Assembly (NCBI RefSeq): GCF_026127265.1
Contig: NZ_WWFG01000002.1
Coordinates: 992,001 to 1,056,000, forward strand
Direction of reading: 5' to 3'
Length of the DNA stretch: 64,000 nt
Source of the DNA: Nostoc sp. KVJ3
GTDB lineage: Bacteria > Cyanobacteriota > Cyanobacteriia > Cyanobacteriales > Nostocaceae
Shown here: piece after piece, positions 53,071 to 62,309 of the stretch
How the letters are laid out: every line of letters begins with the position of its first letter
How positions within the stretch are numbered: position 1 is the stretch's first letter
The notes under the pieces: model-generated
Told to the model about the DNA's origin: nothing
Seen by the model: only the letters and a program-made list of their open reading frames with translations
Databases searched by the model: none
Made by a program: the position numbers and the translations under genes

Positions 53071-54465
53071 TCAGGAAGGACTGATAGGCAAACGAATTTG
53101 AAAACATGTCTCACCAGGTTGAGAAAAGCAGCGAATGTCTCCGTTATGCTGAGTCACGACAATTCGATAGGAAATTTCCAAACCTAAACCCGTACCTGAA
53201 CCGACTTCCTTGGTTGTAAAAAACGGTTCAAAAATTCGAGATTGAATTTTAAGGGGAATTCCTGGCCCGTTGTCTATAATTTCGACAATAATATAATCTT
53301 TCTCTTGAGAAGTCCGTACCCAAATATTACCTTGTTCGCCTAATGCATCGATCGCATTATCTATAAGATTAGTCCAGACTTGATTTAAGGCACTTCCGTG
53401 AGCTTGAATGCAGGGAAGACTTTTTTGATACTCGCGTGTCACCACAATATTGTGCTTTCTCAGCTTGTAGCGCAGAATTGTCAAGGTATTGTCTAAACCC
53501 TCATGTACATCTATCTTCAATAAAGAAGCCCGATCCATGTAGGAGTAGTCTTTAATCGCCTTGACTATTTCTGAAACACGAGTAGTACCTTGTTCTAGTA
53601 TCTTCAACAGCCCGGTTATAGATAGGGTTGCTTCGAGCCAAATTAGCACATCGGTAAAGGTATTAGTTGGTAAATACTCGCTAATTGCCTCTAACTTTTG
53701 ATTATTTACGCCAGCGGCAACCAGGACAGGAGCAATTTTCCAGCCATCAGTAACATCATGTAACTCTAACCAATGCACTAATTCATCTTCCCAATCAATC
53801 TGAACCAAAGGATCGCCAGAATTTTGCGTTGCAGCGTATGCAGCATATTCGATCGCATCTTGCCTGAACGTTAAGAGGTGTTTTACTTGAGTTGGTGAGA
53901 GATATTGCTCAATAAATTTCAGAGTAACAGCATCTAAGGACTTGATTGTATCCTGCAACTGACCAGCAGCCCGATGTGCTGCTGATACTGGATTATTTAG
54001 TTCATGAGCCAGACCAGCAGACAACGTACCTAATGCTACGAGCTTTTCGTGTTGCTGAGATAACAATTGCAACTCTTGCATTCGATAAGCCATGTTCCCA
54101 AGAACAATTTTTCTAATTGTTGGACAAATGGTGATCATTTGCCAAAAATCATTCTCGTGTAGACAATACATGTGACTTTCACGCACTGCTTGTCCGCTTG
54201 CAAGATGAACAGTACCTGCCAAAAGAGGCACTTCACCAAAGAATGTACCAGTACCGTATGTAGCTAATACGATATTTTGGTTGCCAATTTCTCGTGAAAG
54301 CTGGATTGCTCCTTCAAATACCACATAGAAGTAGTCTACAGGATCGTCTTGGTGAAACAGTATGTCTCCTGACTTCAGCCATAATTCAGTCCCATTGAGA
54401 AAGCACTTAAGTTCATTTTCAGCCAAGTGTTCAAAAACTGATATTTTCCGCAATTTCTCCAGCAT
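53071..54465 (-). CDS. Cyclic-nucleotide-binding-domain histidine kinase
   Basis: A 464-residue sensor kinase. Residues about 10-125 form a cNMP-binding/CRP-like domain (GDILFHQDDPVDYFYVVFEG, GTFFGEVPLLAG). A HisKA domain follows with the phospho-acceptor in LSAGLAHELNNPVSAAH (about 158), then a HATPase domain with N-box NLIDNAIDALGEQG and G-boxes IIDNGPGIPL and GSGTGLGLEISY. It has no membrane segment, so senses a cytoplasmic signal. It lies 20 bases after a response regulator fused to a flavin reductase, its obvious partner. This gene pairing (cNMP-kinase plus regulator/TrxR fusion) recurs in bacteria. Confidence 0.92.
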   Translation of the reverse strand: MLEKLRKISVFEHLAENELKCFLNGTELWLKSGDILFHQDDPVDYFYVVFEGAIQLSREIGNQNIVLATYGTGTFFGEVPLLAGTVHLASGQAVRESHMYCLHENDFWQMITICPTIRKIVLGNMAYRMQELQLLSQQHEKLVALGTLSAGLAHELNNPVSAAHRAAGQLQDTIKSLDAVTLKFIEQYLSPTQVKHLLTFRQDAIEYAAYAATQNSGDPLVQIDWEDELVHWLELHDVTDGWKIAPVLVAAGVNNQKLEAISEYLPTNTFTDVLIWLEATLSITGLLKILEQGTTRVSEIVKAIKDYSYMDRASLLKIDVHEGLDNTLTILRYKLRKHNIVVTREYQKSLPCIQAHGSALNQVWTNLIDNAIDALGEQGNIWVRTSQEKDYIIVEIIDNGPGIPLKIQSRIFEPFFTTKEVGSGTGLGLEISYRIVVTQHNGDIRCFSQPGETCFQIRLPISPS

Positions 54466-54485
54466 GGTAATTACCTAGAATATCG

Positions 54486-56147
54486 CTACAAACATGCAAG
54501 ATATTGATGGATTAATTGAACTGCGATCGCACCTTCACCTACCGCCGAAGCGACTCGTTTCACTGAATTACAACGCACATCACCGATCGCAAAAATCCCT
54601 GGGACGTTAGTCTCCAAAAAAGCCGGATCGCGTTCTAATGTCCATCCTTTCGGTGACATCCCATTCCGCATTGTGTTAGCACCGGTGAGAATAAAGCCAT
54701 TTTCATCACGTTCTACAACATCTTGCAACCAATCGGTACGCGGCTTTGCCCCAATGAAGCTAAACAGGGCATTGGTGGGAATAGTTTCGACTTTACCAGT
54801 TGTTGAATTCAAAAGGGTAATTGCTTCCAGCTTATCTTCTCCGAAAAATTCCGTTACCTCGCTCAATAGCTTGACGTGAATATTATTAATCTCCTCAATC
54901 TGTTCAATCAGATATTGAGACATACTTTTCTTGAGGGAGTCTCCTCGGACTACAAGGGTAACGGAGTGGGCAAACTTAGAAAGATATACAGCTGCTTGTC
55001 CAGCCGAGTTACCTGCACCAACAATAAATACTTCTTCCCCTTTACAAGTCAGTGCTTCGGTCATTGCAGCACCATAGTATACACCTGCACCTGTTAATTT
55101 TTCACTTCCAGGCGCTTTAAACTTGCGATAGGATACCCCAGTTGCAATAATCAAAGTGTGTGTACTGAGTTGCGAACCGTCTGCTAAGGTAATCAAGCGA
55201 TATTGATTATCCAGACGAATATCGGTGACTTCTTGTGGTGAAAGAATCTCTGTTCCGAACTTTTGAGCCTGGGTGACAGCACGTTTAGCTAAATCTCCGC
55301 CATGAATCCCACCCGGAAAACCAAGATAATTTTCGATCCGGGAACTTGTACCAGCTTGTCCTCCTGGAGCCTCTCGTTCAATTAATACTGTGCGAAGTCC
55401 CTCAGATGCCCCATAAACGGCTGCTGCCAAACCAGCAGGGCCAGCACCCACAATAATTAAGTCATAAAACGGCATTTTGGGACGTGTTTTTAATCCGACT
55501 TTCTCAGCAATTTGGATATTTGTTGGCTCTACAAGATTCGATCCATCGGGGAAGAGAACTATCGGCTGGCGTTTAGTATCAGAGCTATTAACGCAGTTAA
55601 CAAGGCGGTGAGCCTCATCTGACTCAATGTTTAACCATTGATAGGGAACATGATTCCGCGCTAAAAAATCTTTGACTTGATGCAATCTTGGCGACCAACG
55701 GCAACCAATGACGCGAACACCTTCAAAAGGTGGACGGAAAGAAGCTTGCCAAACCTCAAGTAAATCGTTCAGCATCGGATATAAACGTTCTTGAGGAGGG
55801 TTCCAAGGCTTCAAGAGGTAATAATCAATTTTTGCCTTGTTGATGGCATGGATAGCCGCGTTAGTGTCTGCATAAGCTGTGAGTAAGACACGTTTGGTCA
55901 TGGGAAAAATTTCCATTGCCTGTTCTAGGAATTCCACACCGGTCATTTGTGGCATTCGCTGGTCTACAAGAAAGAGGGCTGCTGACTCATTACGTAACTT
56001 CAACTTTTTCAGCACCTCCAGAGCTATCTTAGCTGAACTGGCTCGCACCACTCGGAAGCGATCGCCATACTCGCTGCGTAAGTCATGCTCAATCGCTTGC
56101 AAAACTTCCGAGTCATCATCTAATGTCAATATTACAGGTTTAGCCAT
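54486..56147 (-). CDS. Response regulator/thioredoxin-reductase-like fusion
   Basis: A 553-residue three-part protein. Residues about 5-125 are a receiver domain with the phosphorylatable Asp in FLVDQRMPQMTG and the KPW switch lysine. Residues about 140-225 are a glutaredoxin-like fold (VIGCRWSPRLHQVKDFL) in which the usual CxxC has become C-x-x-S. Residues about 235-550 are the FAD/NADPH part of thioredoxin reductase (VGAGPAGLAAAVYGASEGL, VGAGNSAGQAAVYLS, FAIGDVR). Where thioredoxin reductases carry CATC, this one reads GVYYGAAMTEAL, so the redox-active pair is missing and it cannot be a normal thioredoxin reductase. The start at 56147 follows AAGGA four bases upstream; the TTG-started extension to 56180 is unlikely. 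Phosphorylation by the adjacent kinase may control flavin chemistry. Confidence 0.9.
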   Translation of the reverse strand: MAKPVILTLDDDSEVLQAIEHDLRSEYGDRFRVVRASSAKIALEVLKKLKLRNESAALFLVDQRMPQMTGVEFLEQAMEIFPMTKRVLLTAYADTNAAIHAINKAKIDYYLLKPWNPPQERLYPMLNDLLEVWQASFRPPFEGVRVIGCRWSPRLHQVKDFLARNHVPYQWLNIESDEAHRLVNCVNSSDTKRQPIVLFPDGSNLVEPTNIQIAEKVGLKTRPKMPFYDLIIVGAGPAGLAAAVYGASEGLRTVLIEREAPGGQAGTSSRIENYLGFPGGIHGGDLAKRAVTQAQKFGTEILSPQEVTDIRLDNQYRLITLADGSQLSTHTLIIATGVSYRKFKAPGSEKLTGAGVYYGAAMTEALTCKGEEVFIVGAGNSAGQAAVYLSKFAHSVTLVVRGDSLKKSMSQYLIEQIEEINNIHVKLLSEVTEFFGEDKLEAITLLNSTTGKVETIPTNALFSFIGAKPRTDWLQDVVERDENGFILTGANTMRNGMSPKGWTLERDPAFLETNVPGIFAIGDVRCNSVKRVASAVGEGAIAVQLIHQYLACL

Positions 56148-56670
56148 AAGTTCCTTAAAAAATGCTGCTTGAAGCAACATCCAGCAAACAACACATTTTT
56201 TTTAGTCGGTCTGTATTAAGTCTTTTCACAAGTGTTATGTGTGAGTCTCTAACTAGCGCTAAAACACAAACTACATTTATCAAACACACACAATCTAAGT
56301 TTTCTAAAAGCCTTTCTAAATAACCCTTCACCACAACTAAATGAGGTATATCGTTAAAACTAAAAAGCTTATCAAACACAATTCAGAAATTATACCAATT
56401 TTAAAAAAACAATGCGACAAATAACCATTTGTAGAGACGCGATTCATCGCGTCTTATCCAAAGATGTGTTGCAATCATTAATTTTATTGGTATCACAAAT
56501 CAGAATGAACTCGACTAAAAAAGCGGATAGCGCAGGGATAGGGAGACTCGCTATCCCTGCGGGGATCTTGCTAGCAATAACGTCTTGTGGAGAGCATCTT
56601 GATTCTGAATTCTTCCTCAAATCTCAGGTCTAGCCATTCCTCACTACCAGATGAAATGCTATTAATTTGA
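56148..56670. other. Intergenic region with dispersed palindromes
   Basis: A 523-base gap. A GTAGAGACGCGATTCATCGC-type palindrome is at about 56430-56455 and a CGCAGGGATAG/CTATCCCTGCG hairpin at 56531-56561. No gene was recognised. Confidence 0.6.
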
Positions 56671-58842
56671 TTACACGATCGCTAGTTCAACAGTGTCATA
56701 ATGCTCTAAAACTGTGACACCCTCACAAAATGCACCTTTCTTCAAGAAATCTAATACATTATCGGTTGCACCAACGATATAGATATCAATATCGCTACCC
56801 AACTTTTGCTTAGTGTAAATCAGATATCTCAGACCAGCCGCACTTATACATTTCAAATCTTTTACCAGTAAAACCAAGCGTTTGATTGATTTAGCTGTTG
56901 CTTTTTGCAATTCTTCCTCAAGCAGTTCCACAGCATTGGCATCAAGTAAACCACTTAAAGATATTTTGGCAACACCTCCGGTTACTTCTAACAAAGTTGC
57001 ATTGAAAAATACTTGAGTAGGAAGAAGTCTAACTCTAACTTTTAGTTCGTCTGGAGTTGATGGTAGTTTAACCGTCAGGTTTTCAGCATCAAAGTCAGAA
57101 TAAGGCTGGCCATTAATCCAAACTTCGCCAATTTGGACACTGCCAGGTGGTAAGATATCAGGCTGAACTCGTAGAATATTATCTTGGAATCCTCCTTGTT
57201 TTGGCTTGAAATACAAATCCATCGGCTTCTTAGTCAGCAAGAGATTAGTATAAACACAAGACAAGTATGCCAGTTCAAAGGAGTGATAACCGCTCATAGA
57301 GTGGCTACCCTTGCCCCTTTCAGTGCCTAGCAGGTAGGGAACTCCATTAGCCAAAACGTTGAAGTAGATACCGCCATCTGCGTAATCAAGGAACCAAGCG
57401 TTATAAAAAGCTGCTGATTCACGCGCTAGTTTTTGATAGCGATCGTTGTTAAGTGAGCCAGCTAAGATGAGGTAGGCTAATATAGCTTGTTCTTGTTGCC
57501 ACCAAGCTTTGCGATCGTGCCAAACAAAGCGATGTGTCTTTTGGTTTGGTTCTAGAATCCGCTCTACAACATCGTACCACCCTCCACGCTGTTGGTCGCT
57601 ACCAACTCCGGGCATGATATCTGCAATTTTTTCTGCCAAGGCAACATACTTCTCTTTTGGTTTTAGATGATGCATCCGCATCAGGTTCCAAGAGATTTTG
57701 AGGTTGTGACCTATAACTGCTCGGTTCTGTTGCCATCCCCATGTTGTATCATGACTCCAATCTTCATGAAAACGTTCTTGAACAAATGGACTAGAGTCGT
57801 AATTGGGAAAATGCTTTTCAATTATGTCAAAGGTATACTCAAGTAAATCAGCATATTCACTCTTACCAGTCGCTAGCCAAAGATTGATTAAGTATGCTGG
57901 GGCATGATCGCCTACTGAGTTCCAATTCTTTTTCGCTCGGTTATGTCCCAAAGTGCTACTGTAAGGGCTGAGATTAATCGGATCGATGTGTGAGAAAAAA
58001 CCTCCTTTATCCGTTTTGTCGAGAAAATAGCGTTTGAACAGATTCATAGTCAATTCGATATCATTCATGATACCTGGGTCGCCCGTCACCCGATAAGTTT
58101 GGGTCAGACCTGCTAGTGCATAAATCTGCTCATAAGCTGGTATCGCATCATAGTCATCCCCAAATTCTGAGGAGAATATTTTTTGCTCTCTACCATCTGG
58201 TTTAACGTCAATTGCGTGATACCAATAGCAAATTCCTTCACCCTCATCTAGAAAACGCATGTGATTGCGCAAATATTCAGTGCCTTTTTCGGCAGCTTCT
58301 AAATAACGGTCATCCCCAGTCATCATGTAGGCTGTAGCAAAACCGTAAACTAGACGTGAAATTGTGTCGGTTTCTTGACGATTGCTGATTTCTTTTGCAC
58401 CAACTAAGCCTAAATTAGTGCGATATTTTCGATAGTCAATTTCTCCATCTTCAAACTGCATTTTTAAGTAGAAATTAGCCAAGCTTCGGACTTGATTAAC
58501 CCACCAATCCTGCTTTTCAAATGTATATTCACTTTCGGATTTACCAAGAAATACAATATGTTTAGCTTCAAACTTATTCTGATTATCTTCAGGGAAAAAA
58601 GTGCCGTACACAAAAAGGTAGCGATTTGAAACTAACATTGCTCTCATTTGCAGAGTGCAATCATAATAAGGTTCACCTAAATTCCGCACAAGTTCAGCAT
58701 AGGTGGTTGCAGATAACGCTACCTCAAACTCTCTTTCATCGGTCGTTTTCAGATTGAATGTCCCAAAAACTCCGTTTTGAGAATTAAAGTTAGTAACATA
58801 TCCAGCAATTAAATCTGAGAATGGGAAAGTTACTGTGTTCAT
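56671..58842 (-). CDS. AGE-type alpha/alpha-barrel protein with C-terminal STAS domain
   Basis: A 723-residue protein. Residues about 1-140 are a beta-rich N-terminal region. About 150-530 form an (alpha/alpha)6 barrel of the N-acylglucosamine 2-epimerase/cellobiose epimerase group (LVYGFATAYMMTGDDRYLEA, WNSVGDHAPAYLINLWLAT, AWWQQEQAILAYLI). About 605-720 form a STAS domain like anti-sigma-factor antagonists (GVAKISLSGLLDANAVELLE ... LKCISAAGLRYLI), with a Ser in the expected phosphorylation region. Such a sugar-barrel/STAS fusion is unusual; it may couple a carbohydrate-sensing or -modifying fold to a partner-switching signal. The ATG at 58842 has GGGAGA upstream; the TTG at 58857 is not needed. 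GlgX is encoded next upstream. Confidence 0.82.
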   Translation of the reverse strand: MNTVTFPFSDLIAGYVTNFNSQNGVFGTFNLKTTDEREFEVALSATTYAELVRNLGEPYYDCTLQMRAMLVSNRYLFVYGTFFPEDNQNKFEAKHIVFLGKSESEYTFEKQDWWVNQVRSLANFYLKMQFEDGEIDYRKYRTNLGLVGAKEISNRQETDTISRLVYGFATAYMMTGDDRYLEAAEKGTEYLRNHMRFLDEGEGICYWYHAIDVKPDGREQKIFSSEFGDDYDAIPAYEQIYALAGLTQTYRVTGDPGIMNDIELTMNLFKRYFLDKTDKGGFFSHIDPINLSPYSSTLGHNRAKKNWNSVGDHAPAYLINLWLATGKSEYADLLEYTFDIIEKHFPNYDSSPFVQERFHEDWSHDTTWGWQQNRAVIGHNLKISWNLMRMHHLKPKEKYVALAEKIADIMPGVGSDQQRGGWYDVVERILEPNQKTHRFVWHDRKAWWQQEQAILAYLILAGSLNNDRYQKLARESAAFYNAWFLDYADGGIYFNVLANGVPYLLGTERGKGSHSMSGYHSFELAYLSCVYTNLLLTKKPMDLYFKPKQGGFQDNILRVQPDILPPGSVQIGEVWINGQPYSDFDAENLTVKLPSTPDELKVRVRLLPTQVFFNATLLEVTGGVAKISLSGLLDANAVELLEEELQKATAKSIKRLVLLVKDLKCISAAGLRYLIYTKQKLGSDIDIYIVGATDNVLDFLKKGAFCEGVTVLEHYDTVELAIV

Positions 58843-59010
58843 TAAATTATCTCCCAAAATGTAATATCAACTTTTCAATTAGGACTTACGCAAAATATCT
58901 CTCAAACTCTCATTTCTCCGTGCCCTCTGCGCCTCTGCGGTTCGTTATAGTCAGGGCAATTCCTGAATTGCCCTGACATTTCATAGTTTACGAATTACAA
59001 ATTAGTAAAA

Positions 59011-61128
59011 CTATTTGGAAATGAGAACAACAATGCTACGACCTTGAACGAAGCAGAAATCCTCTGGAATTAAAGTTTCTTGCCCCGATTCCACAATATC
59101 CATAGGTGAAGGCTGGGCAGTGTCCACGACTTTGTACCATTTCCTAGATGAAAGATGAGGAATTTCAAATTTGAGATTATCCCAGTACATATTCATCATG
59201 ACGTGGATATCTGATGCTCCTTGAAATCCTGCTAATGTAAAAGCAAGAATTCTGCCATGAGAATCGTTCCAATCTGGTTTAAATAAATGTAAACTATGCC
59301 AAGATATGTCTGCCAAACCTCGTTCATTAACTTCGCCATTGAAGAAGTGACGGCGGTGTAATGCTTCATGACAATAGCATTTACGGAAATTAATTAACAT
59401 TTTGAAGAATCTGTATATATCAGTATTCTTCTCAACAAGATTCCAGTCAAACCAACTGATTTCATTATCTTGGCAGTAAGCATTATTATTGCCATGTTGA
59501 GTACGTCTAACTTCATCCCCAGATGTAATCATCGGTACACCCTGCGACAAGAAAAGAATAGCTGTAAAATTCTTAATTTGTCGTTGCCGTAGTGCATCAA
59601 TTTCGGGATTGTCAGTTTCTCCTTCAACACCACAATTCCAACTCAAATTGTTATTTATTCCATCTCGACTGCCCTCGCCATTGGCTTCATTGTGCTTGTG
59701 GTTGTAAGAAACTAAATCATTGAGAGTAAACCCATCGTGGCAAGTGATAAAGTTAACGCTGTTAATTGGCAAGTGTCCGCTTGCTTGATAGAGGTCGGCA
59801 CTTCCTGAAATCCGCCAAGCTACTGCCCCTGCTAGTCCTGAATCTCCCTTGACAAAACGCCGAACATCGTCTCGGAAACGTCCGTTCCATTCTGCCCAAC
59901 GATATCCCGGAAAGTAGCCAATCTGATATAATCCAGCCGCATCCCACGCTTCAGCAATAATTTTTGTATCTGCTAGAACTTCTGATGTTTCAATTTGCCA
60001 AACTACAGGCGGATGAACCATCGGACTGCCGTTTTGGTCACGGGATAAGATAGATGCTTCATCAAATCGGAAGCCATCAACGTGCATCTCTTGCACCCAA
60101 AACTCTAGACAATCAACAATTAACTTTTGCACTAAGGGATGGTTGCAGTTAATTGTGTTCCCACACCCTGAGTAATCCATGTAGTACTGTTTATCAAATG
60201 GCACAAGGTGATAAAATATACTATTAAAAAACCCTTTAAAGTTAATGGTTGGGCCTTCATGGTTTCCTTCGCTAGTGTGGTTAAAGACTACATCTAGGAT
60301 CACCTCAATTCCTGCCTGATGTAAGGCTTTCACCATATCCCGAAACTCTGTAATTGGATTTTTCTCATCGGGAGAAGTACAATATGAAGTTTCTGGGGCA
60401 AAAAAACTGTGTGGGTTGTATCCCCAATAATCTTTCAGTTGCTTACCGTTGACTTCTCGAAGAACTTCCGTTTCATCAAAGTCAAATACTGGTAACAATT
60501 CAACAGATGTGATCCCTAATTCTTGCAGGTAAGGAATTTTTTCGATGACTCCAGAAAAAGTACCGGGATGTTTGCAGCCAGAAGAAGGTGATTTAGTAAA
60601 TCCCCGGACGTGTAACTCATAAATGATGGTTTCATTCATGGGTCGGTTAATGGGGCGATCGCCTTCCCAGTCATAATCTGATATATCTATGACTACACTA
60701 CGCATTGAAGTAGCCAAGTTATCTTTCGACCCTAAAGCATCAGTGCGTTTCCACAGCGTGGTACTGTTTCCCTTAGAGTAAGGATCGATCAATATTTTGT
60801 TTTTGTTAAAGCGGTGTCCTTTTCCATGTAAATCTTGAGGGCCATCAATGCGATAAGCATAAGCAGCACCGGGTTTTAAACCTCTGATATAGATATGCCA
60901 CAAGAAAAAGGTTTTATTCAGCTTTGGATCTAACTGAATGATTTCTATAGGTTCTGAGTCATTCGGTGTTTCAAACAACAACAATTCTACAGATGTTGCA
61001 TGTTCAGAAAAGATTGAAAAGTTGACTCCATGTTTATCAGGCTTTGCACCCAAAGGATATGTGCGCCCCAATTCTACTTGGTACTTTGTTGTAGCTTCTG
61101 CTTGATATTGAAGTGGTATTGCAATCAT
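59011..61128 (-). CDS. glgX: Glycogen debranching enzyme GlgX (isoamylase type)
   Basis: A 705-residue GH13 enzyme that hydrolyses alpha-1,6 branches of glycogen. An N-terminal CBM48 domain (HGVNFSIFSEHATSVELLLF) precedes the barrel. The catalytic regions are VFNHTSEG, the nucleophile in VDGFRFDEASIL, the acid/base in IIAEAWDAAG, and FITCHDGFTLND. C-terminal beta-domain features are present. The ATG at 61128 is preceded by AAAGG with proper spacing and starts near the conserved N-terminus; a TTG start at 61176 is possible but weaker. It lies 168 bases upstream of the AGE/STAS gene, so the two may be co-expressed in carbohydrate metabolism. Confidence 0.94.
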   Translation of the reverse strand: MIAIPLQYQAEATTKYQVELGRTYPLGAKPDKHGVNFSIFSEHATSVELLLFETPNDSEPIEIIQLDPKLNKTFFLWHIYIRGLKPGAAYAYRIDGPQDLHGKGHRFNKNKILIDPYSKGNSTTLWKRTDALGSKDNLATSMRSVVIDISDYDWEGDRPINRPMNETIIYELHVRGFTKSPSSGCKHPGTFSGVIEKIPYLQELGITSVELLPVFDFDETEVLREVNGKQLKDYWGYNPHSFFAPETSYCTSPDEKNPITEFRDMVKALHQAGIEVILDVVFNHTSEGNHEGPTINFKGFFNSIFYHLVPFDKQYYMDYSGCGNTINCNHPLVQKLIVDCLEFWVQEMHVDGFRFDEASILSRDQNGSPMVHPPVVWQIETSEVLADTKIIAEAWDAAGLYQIGYFPGYRWAEWNGRFRDDVRRFVKGDSGLAGAVAWRISGSADLYQASGHLPINSVNFITCHDGFTLNDLVSYNHKHNEANGEGSRDGINNNLSWNCGVEGETDNPEIDALRQRQIKNFTAILFLSQGVPMITSGDEVRRTQHGNNNAYCQDNEISWFDWNLVEKNTDIYRFFKMLINFRKCYCHEALHRRHFFNGEVNERGLADISWHSLHLFKPDWNDSHGRILAFTLAGFQGASDIHVMMNMYWDNLKFEIPHLSSRKWYKVVDTAQPSPMDIVESGQETLIPEDFCFVQGRSIVVLISK

Positions 61129-61332
61129 TTTGCCTTTCTTCTCACCTAGAGCGTTAATTGATAATTTGCTGAACAATTCCGCAAGGCTTGATCAGGAACA
61201 AGCATATTTTTGGAAACATCAATTCCACAATTAGCTCAACCAATTTTGTTGAAATATTGGCAAAATAAACTTGGGTTGGATAGCAGAGAAAAACCCAGTT
61301 TATTTGTATTGTTTTAATACTGAAATTGGTTT

Positions 61333-61587
61333 CTAGTTAATGCGTAAACGGTTGCACTGAATTTTATCTGAGAGAATTGCACTAGCTATAATGCTTGTGT
61401 GAATTTCTAGATCGGCATCGGGAGGTGCTTCAAACCGAAAGCGTTGTCTTGGGAAAATAACTCGCTCAAAGTACCAATTAGGAATATTTGCGATCCGAAG
61501 TACCTGAATCTGGCTAGTAGAGTTAAGATAGTTACAAACAATCCAACCAGATTACTCAGAAAGTAGCAGCGTTTTTCTTTCCCACAT
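61333..61587 (-). pseudogene. DUF1830-family pseudogene with an in-frame stop
   Basis: An 85-codon minus-strand frame starts MWERKTLLLSE, then hits TAA at codon 12 (61552-61554), and continues with 72 residues of a typical cyanobacterial DUF1830 protein (IQVLRIANIPNWYFERVIFP, RFRFEAPPDADLEIHTSI, ILSDKIQCNRLRIN) to its own stop at 61333. There is no start codon after the internal stop. A CAA-to-TAA change would explain the damage. Because the rest of the frame is intact, the mutation is probably recent, or the stop is read through or is a sequencing error. DUF1830 proteins are small and of unknown function. Confidence 0.8.
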
Positions 61588-61615
61588 GACAGACTCAATT
61601 TATGATCCTACTTTC

Positions 61616-62242
61616 TTATCTGGTTGCTATCTGCAATTTCTGCTCATTAATCGCCTTTAAGAAAACCTCCATAAACTCGGCGACTACATTAGGATGTTTT
61701 GCTGTGATGAGATTGCCATCAATGTGTAAATTTTTAGTTCCATCACCATCAAAGATAACGATCCCTCCAGCATTTTGTACATCACAAAGGATGTTATGAG
61801 CACAAGTCACTTCCCGATTCTTTAGGAGTTCAGGATCGGCGCAAAACAGCCAAAGGCTATGACAAATAGTTCCAATATTTAATTTTCCAGCATCCATAGC
61901 CTTAACAGCTTTTCGGAGAAATCTGACAGCAGGAGATTGATTTGGTTGACCTTGTTTAGGATACTCTTCATAGCGAAGACGATCCATTGCATAAGCACCA
62001 ATGAGGATGATACCTTGATAATCGGTAGGTTCAACATCATTTACTTCTACTGTGACAGTCACTTCTTGTATTAGATCAATTCCCTTAAATGTCAGTTTAT
62101 CTTGGTTCCAAAGATGAGAAATATACTCTATTTCGTATCCATTTTTTGGGAAAAAGCTATTAAATGCTCGAAATTCAATTTCGTCAAAGTGTTCTTCGAT
62201 TAGTACAGCTATTTTACCCTGATTTTTAGCATTAGTTACCAT
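61616..62242 (-). CDS. DJ-1/PfpI family protein
   Basis: A 208-residue class I glutamine-amidotransferase-like fold. The nucleophile-elbow cysteine is Cys127 in IGTICHSLWLF, with conserved acidic residues in the N-terminal LIEEHFDEIEF. GIILIGAYAMDRLR (about 77-90) and GGIVIFDGDGTKNLHIDGNLIT in the C-terminal half are typical. Members act as glyoxalases/deglycases, chaperones or proteases, or are of unknown role; the one-residue shift Cys-His-Ser rather than Cys-His-Gly leaves the activity uncertain. The start follows AGGAGA six bases upstream. It is 67 bases after the CMD-family gene and is likely in the same transcript. Confidence 0.87.
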   Translation of the reverse strand: MVTNAKNQGKIAVLIEEHFDEIEFRAFNSFFPKNGYEIEYISHLWNQDKLTFKGIDLIQEVTVTVEVNDVEPTDYQGIILIGAYAMDRLRYEEYPKQGQPNQSPAVRFLRKAVKAMDAGKLNIGTICHSLWLFCADPELLKNREVTCAHNILCDVQNAGGIVIFDGDGTKNLHIDGNLITAKHPNVVAEFMEVFLKAINEQKLQIATR

Positions 62243-62309
62243 GTTTTTTCTCCTATGCCTATTTACAACAGGCTTTTATTCATCTTCAATTTTGCAGTCT
62301 ATCAGTCGG

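Noticed and set aside
61407..61598. 63-codon minus-strand frame
   Set aside because: The neighbouring frame on the same strand encodes clear DUF1830 sequence, so this is an out-of-frame shadow.
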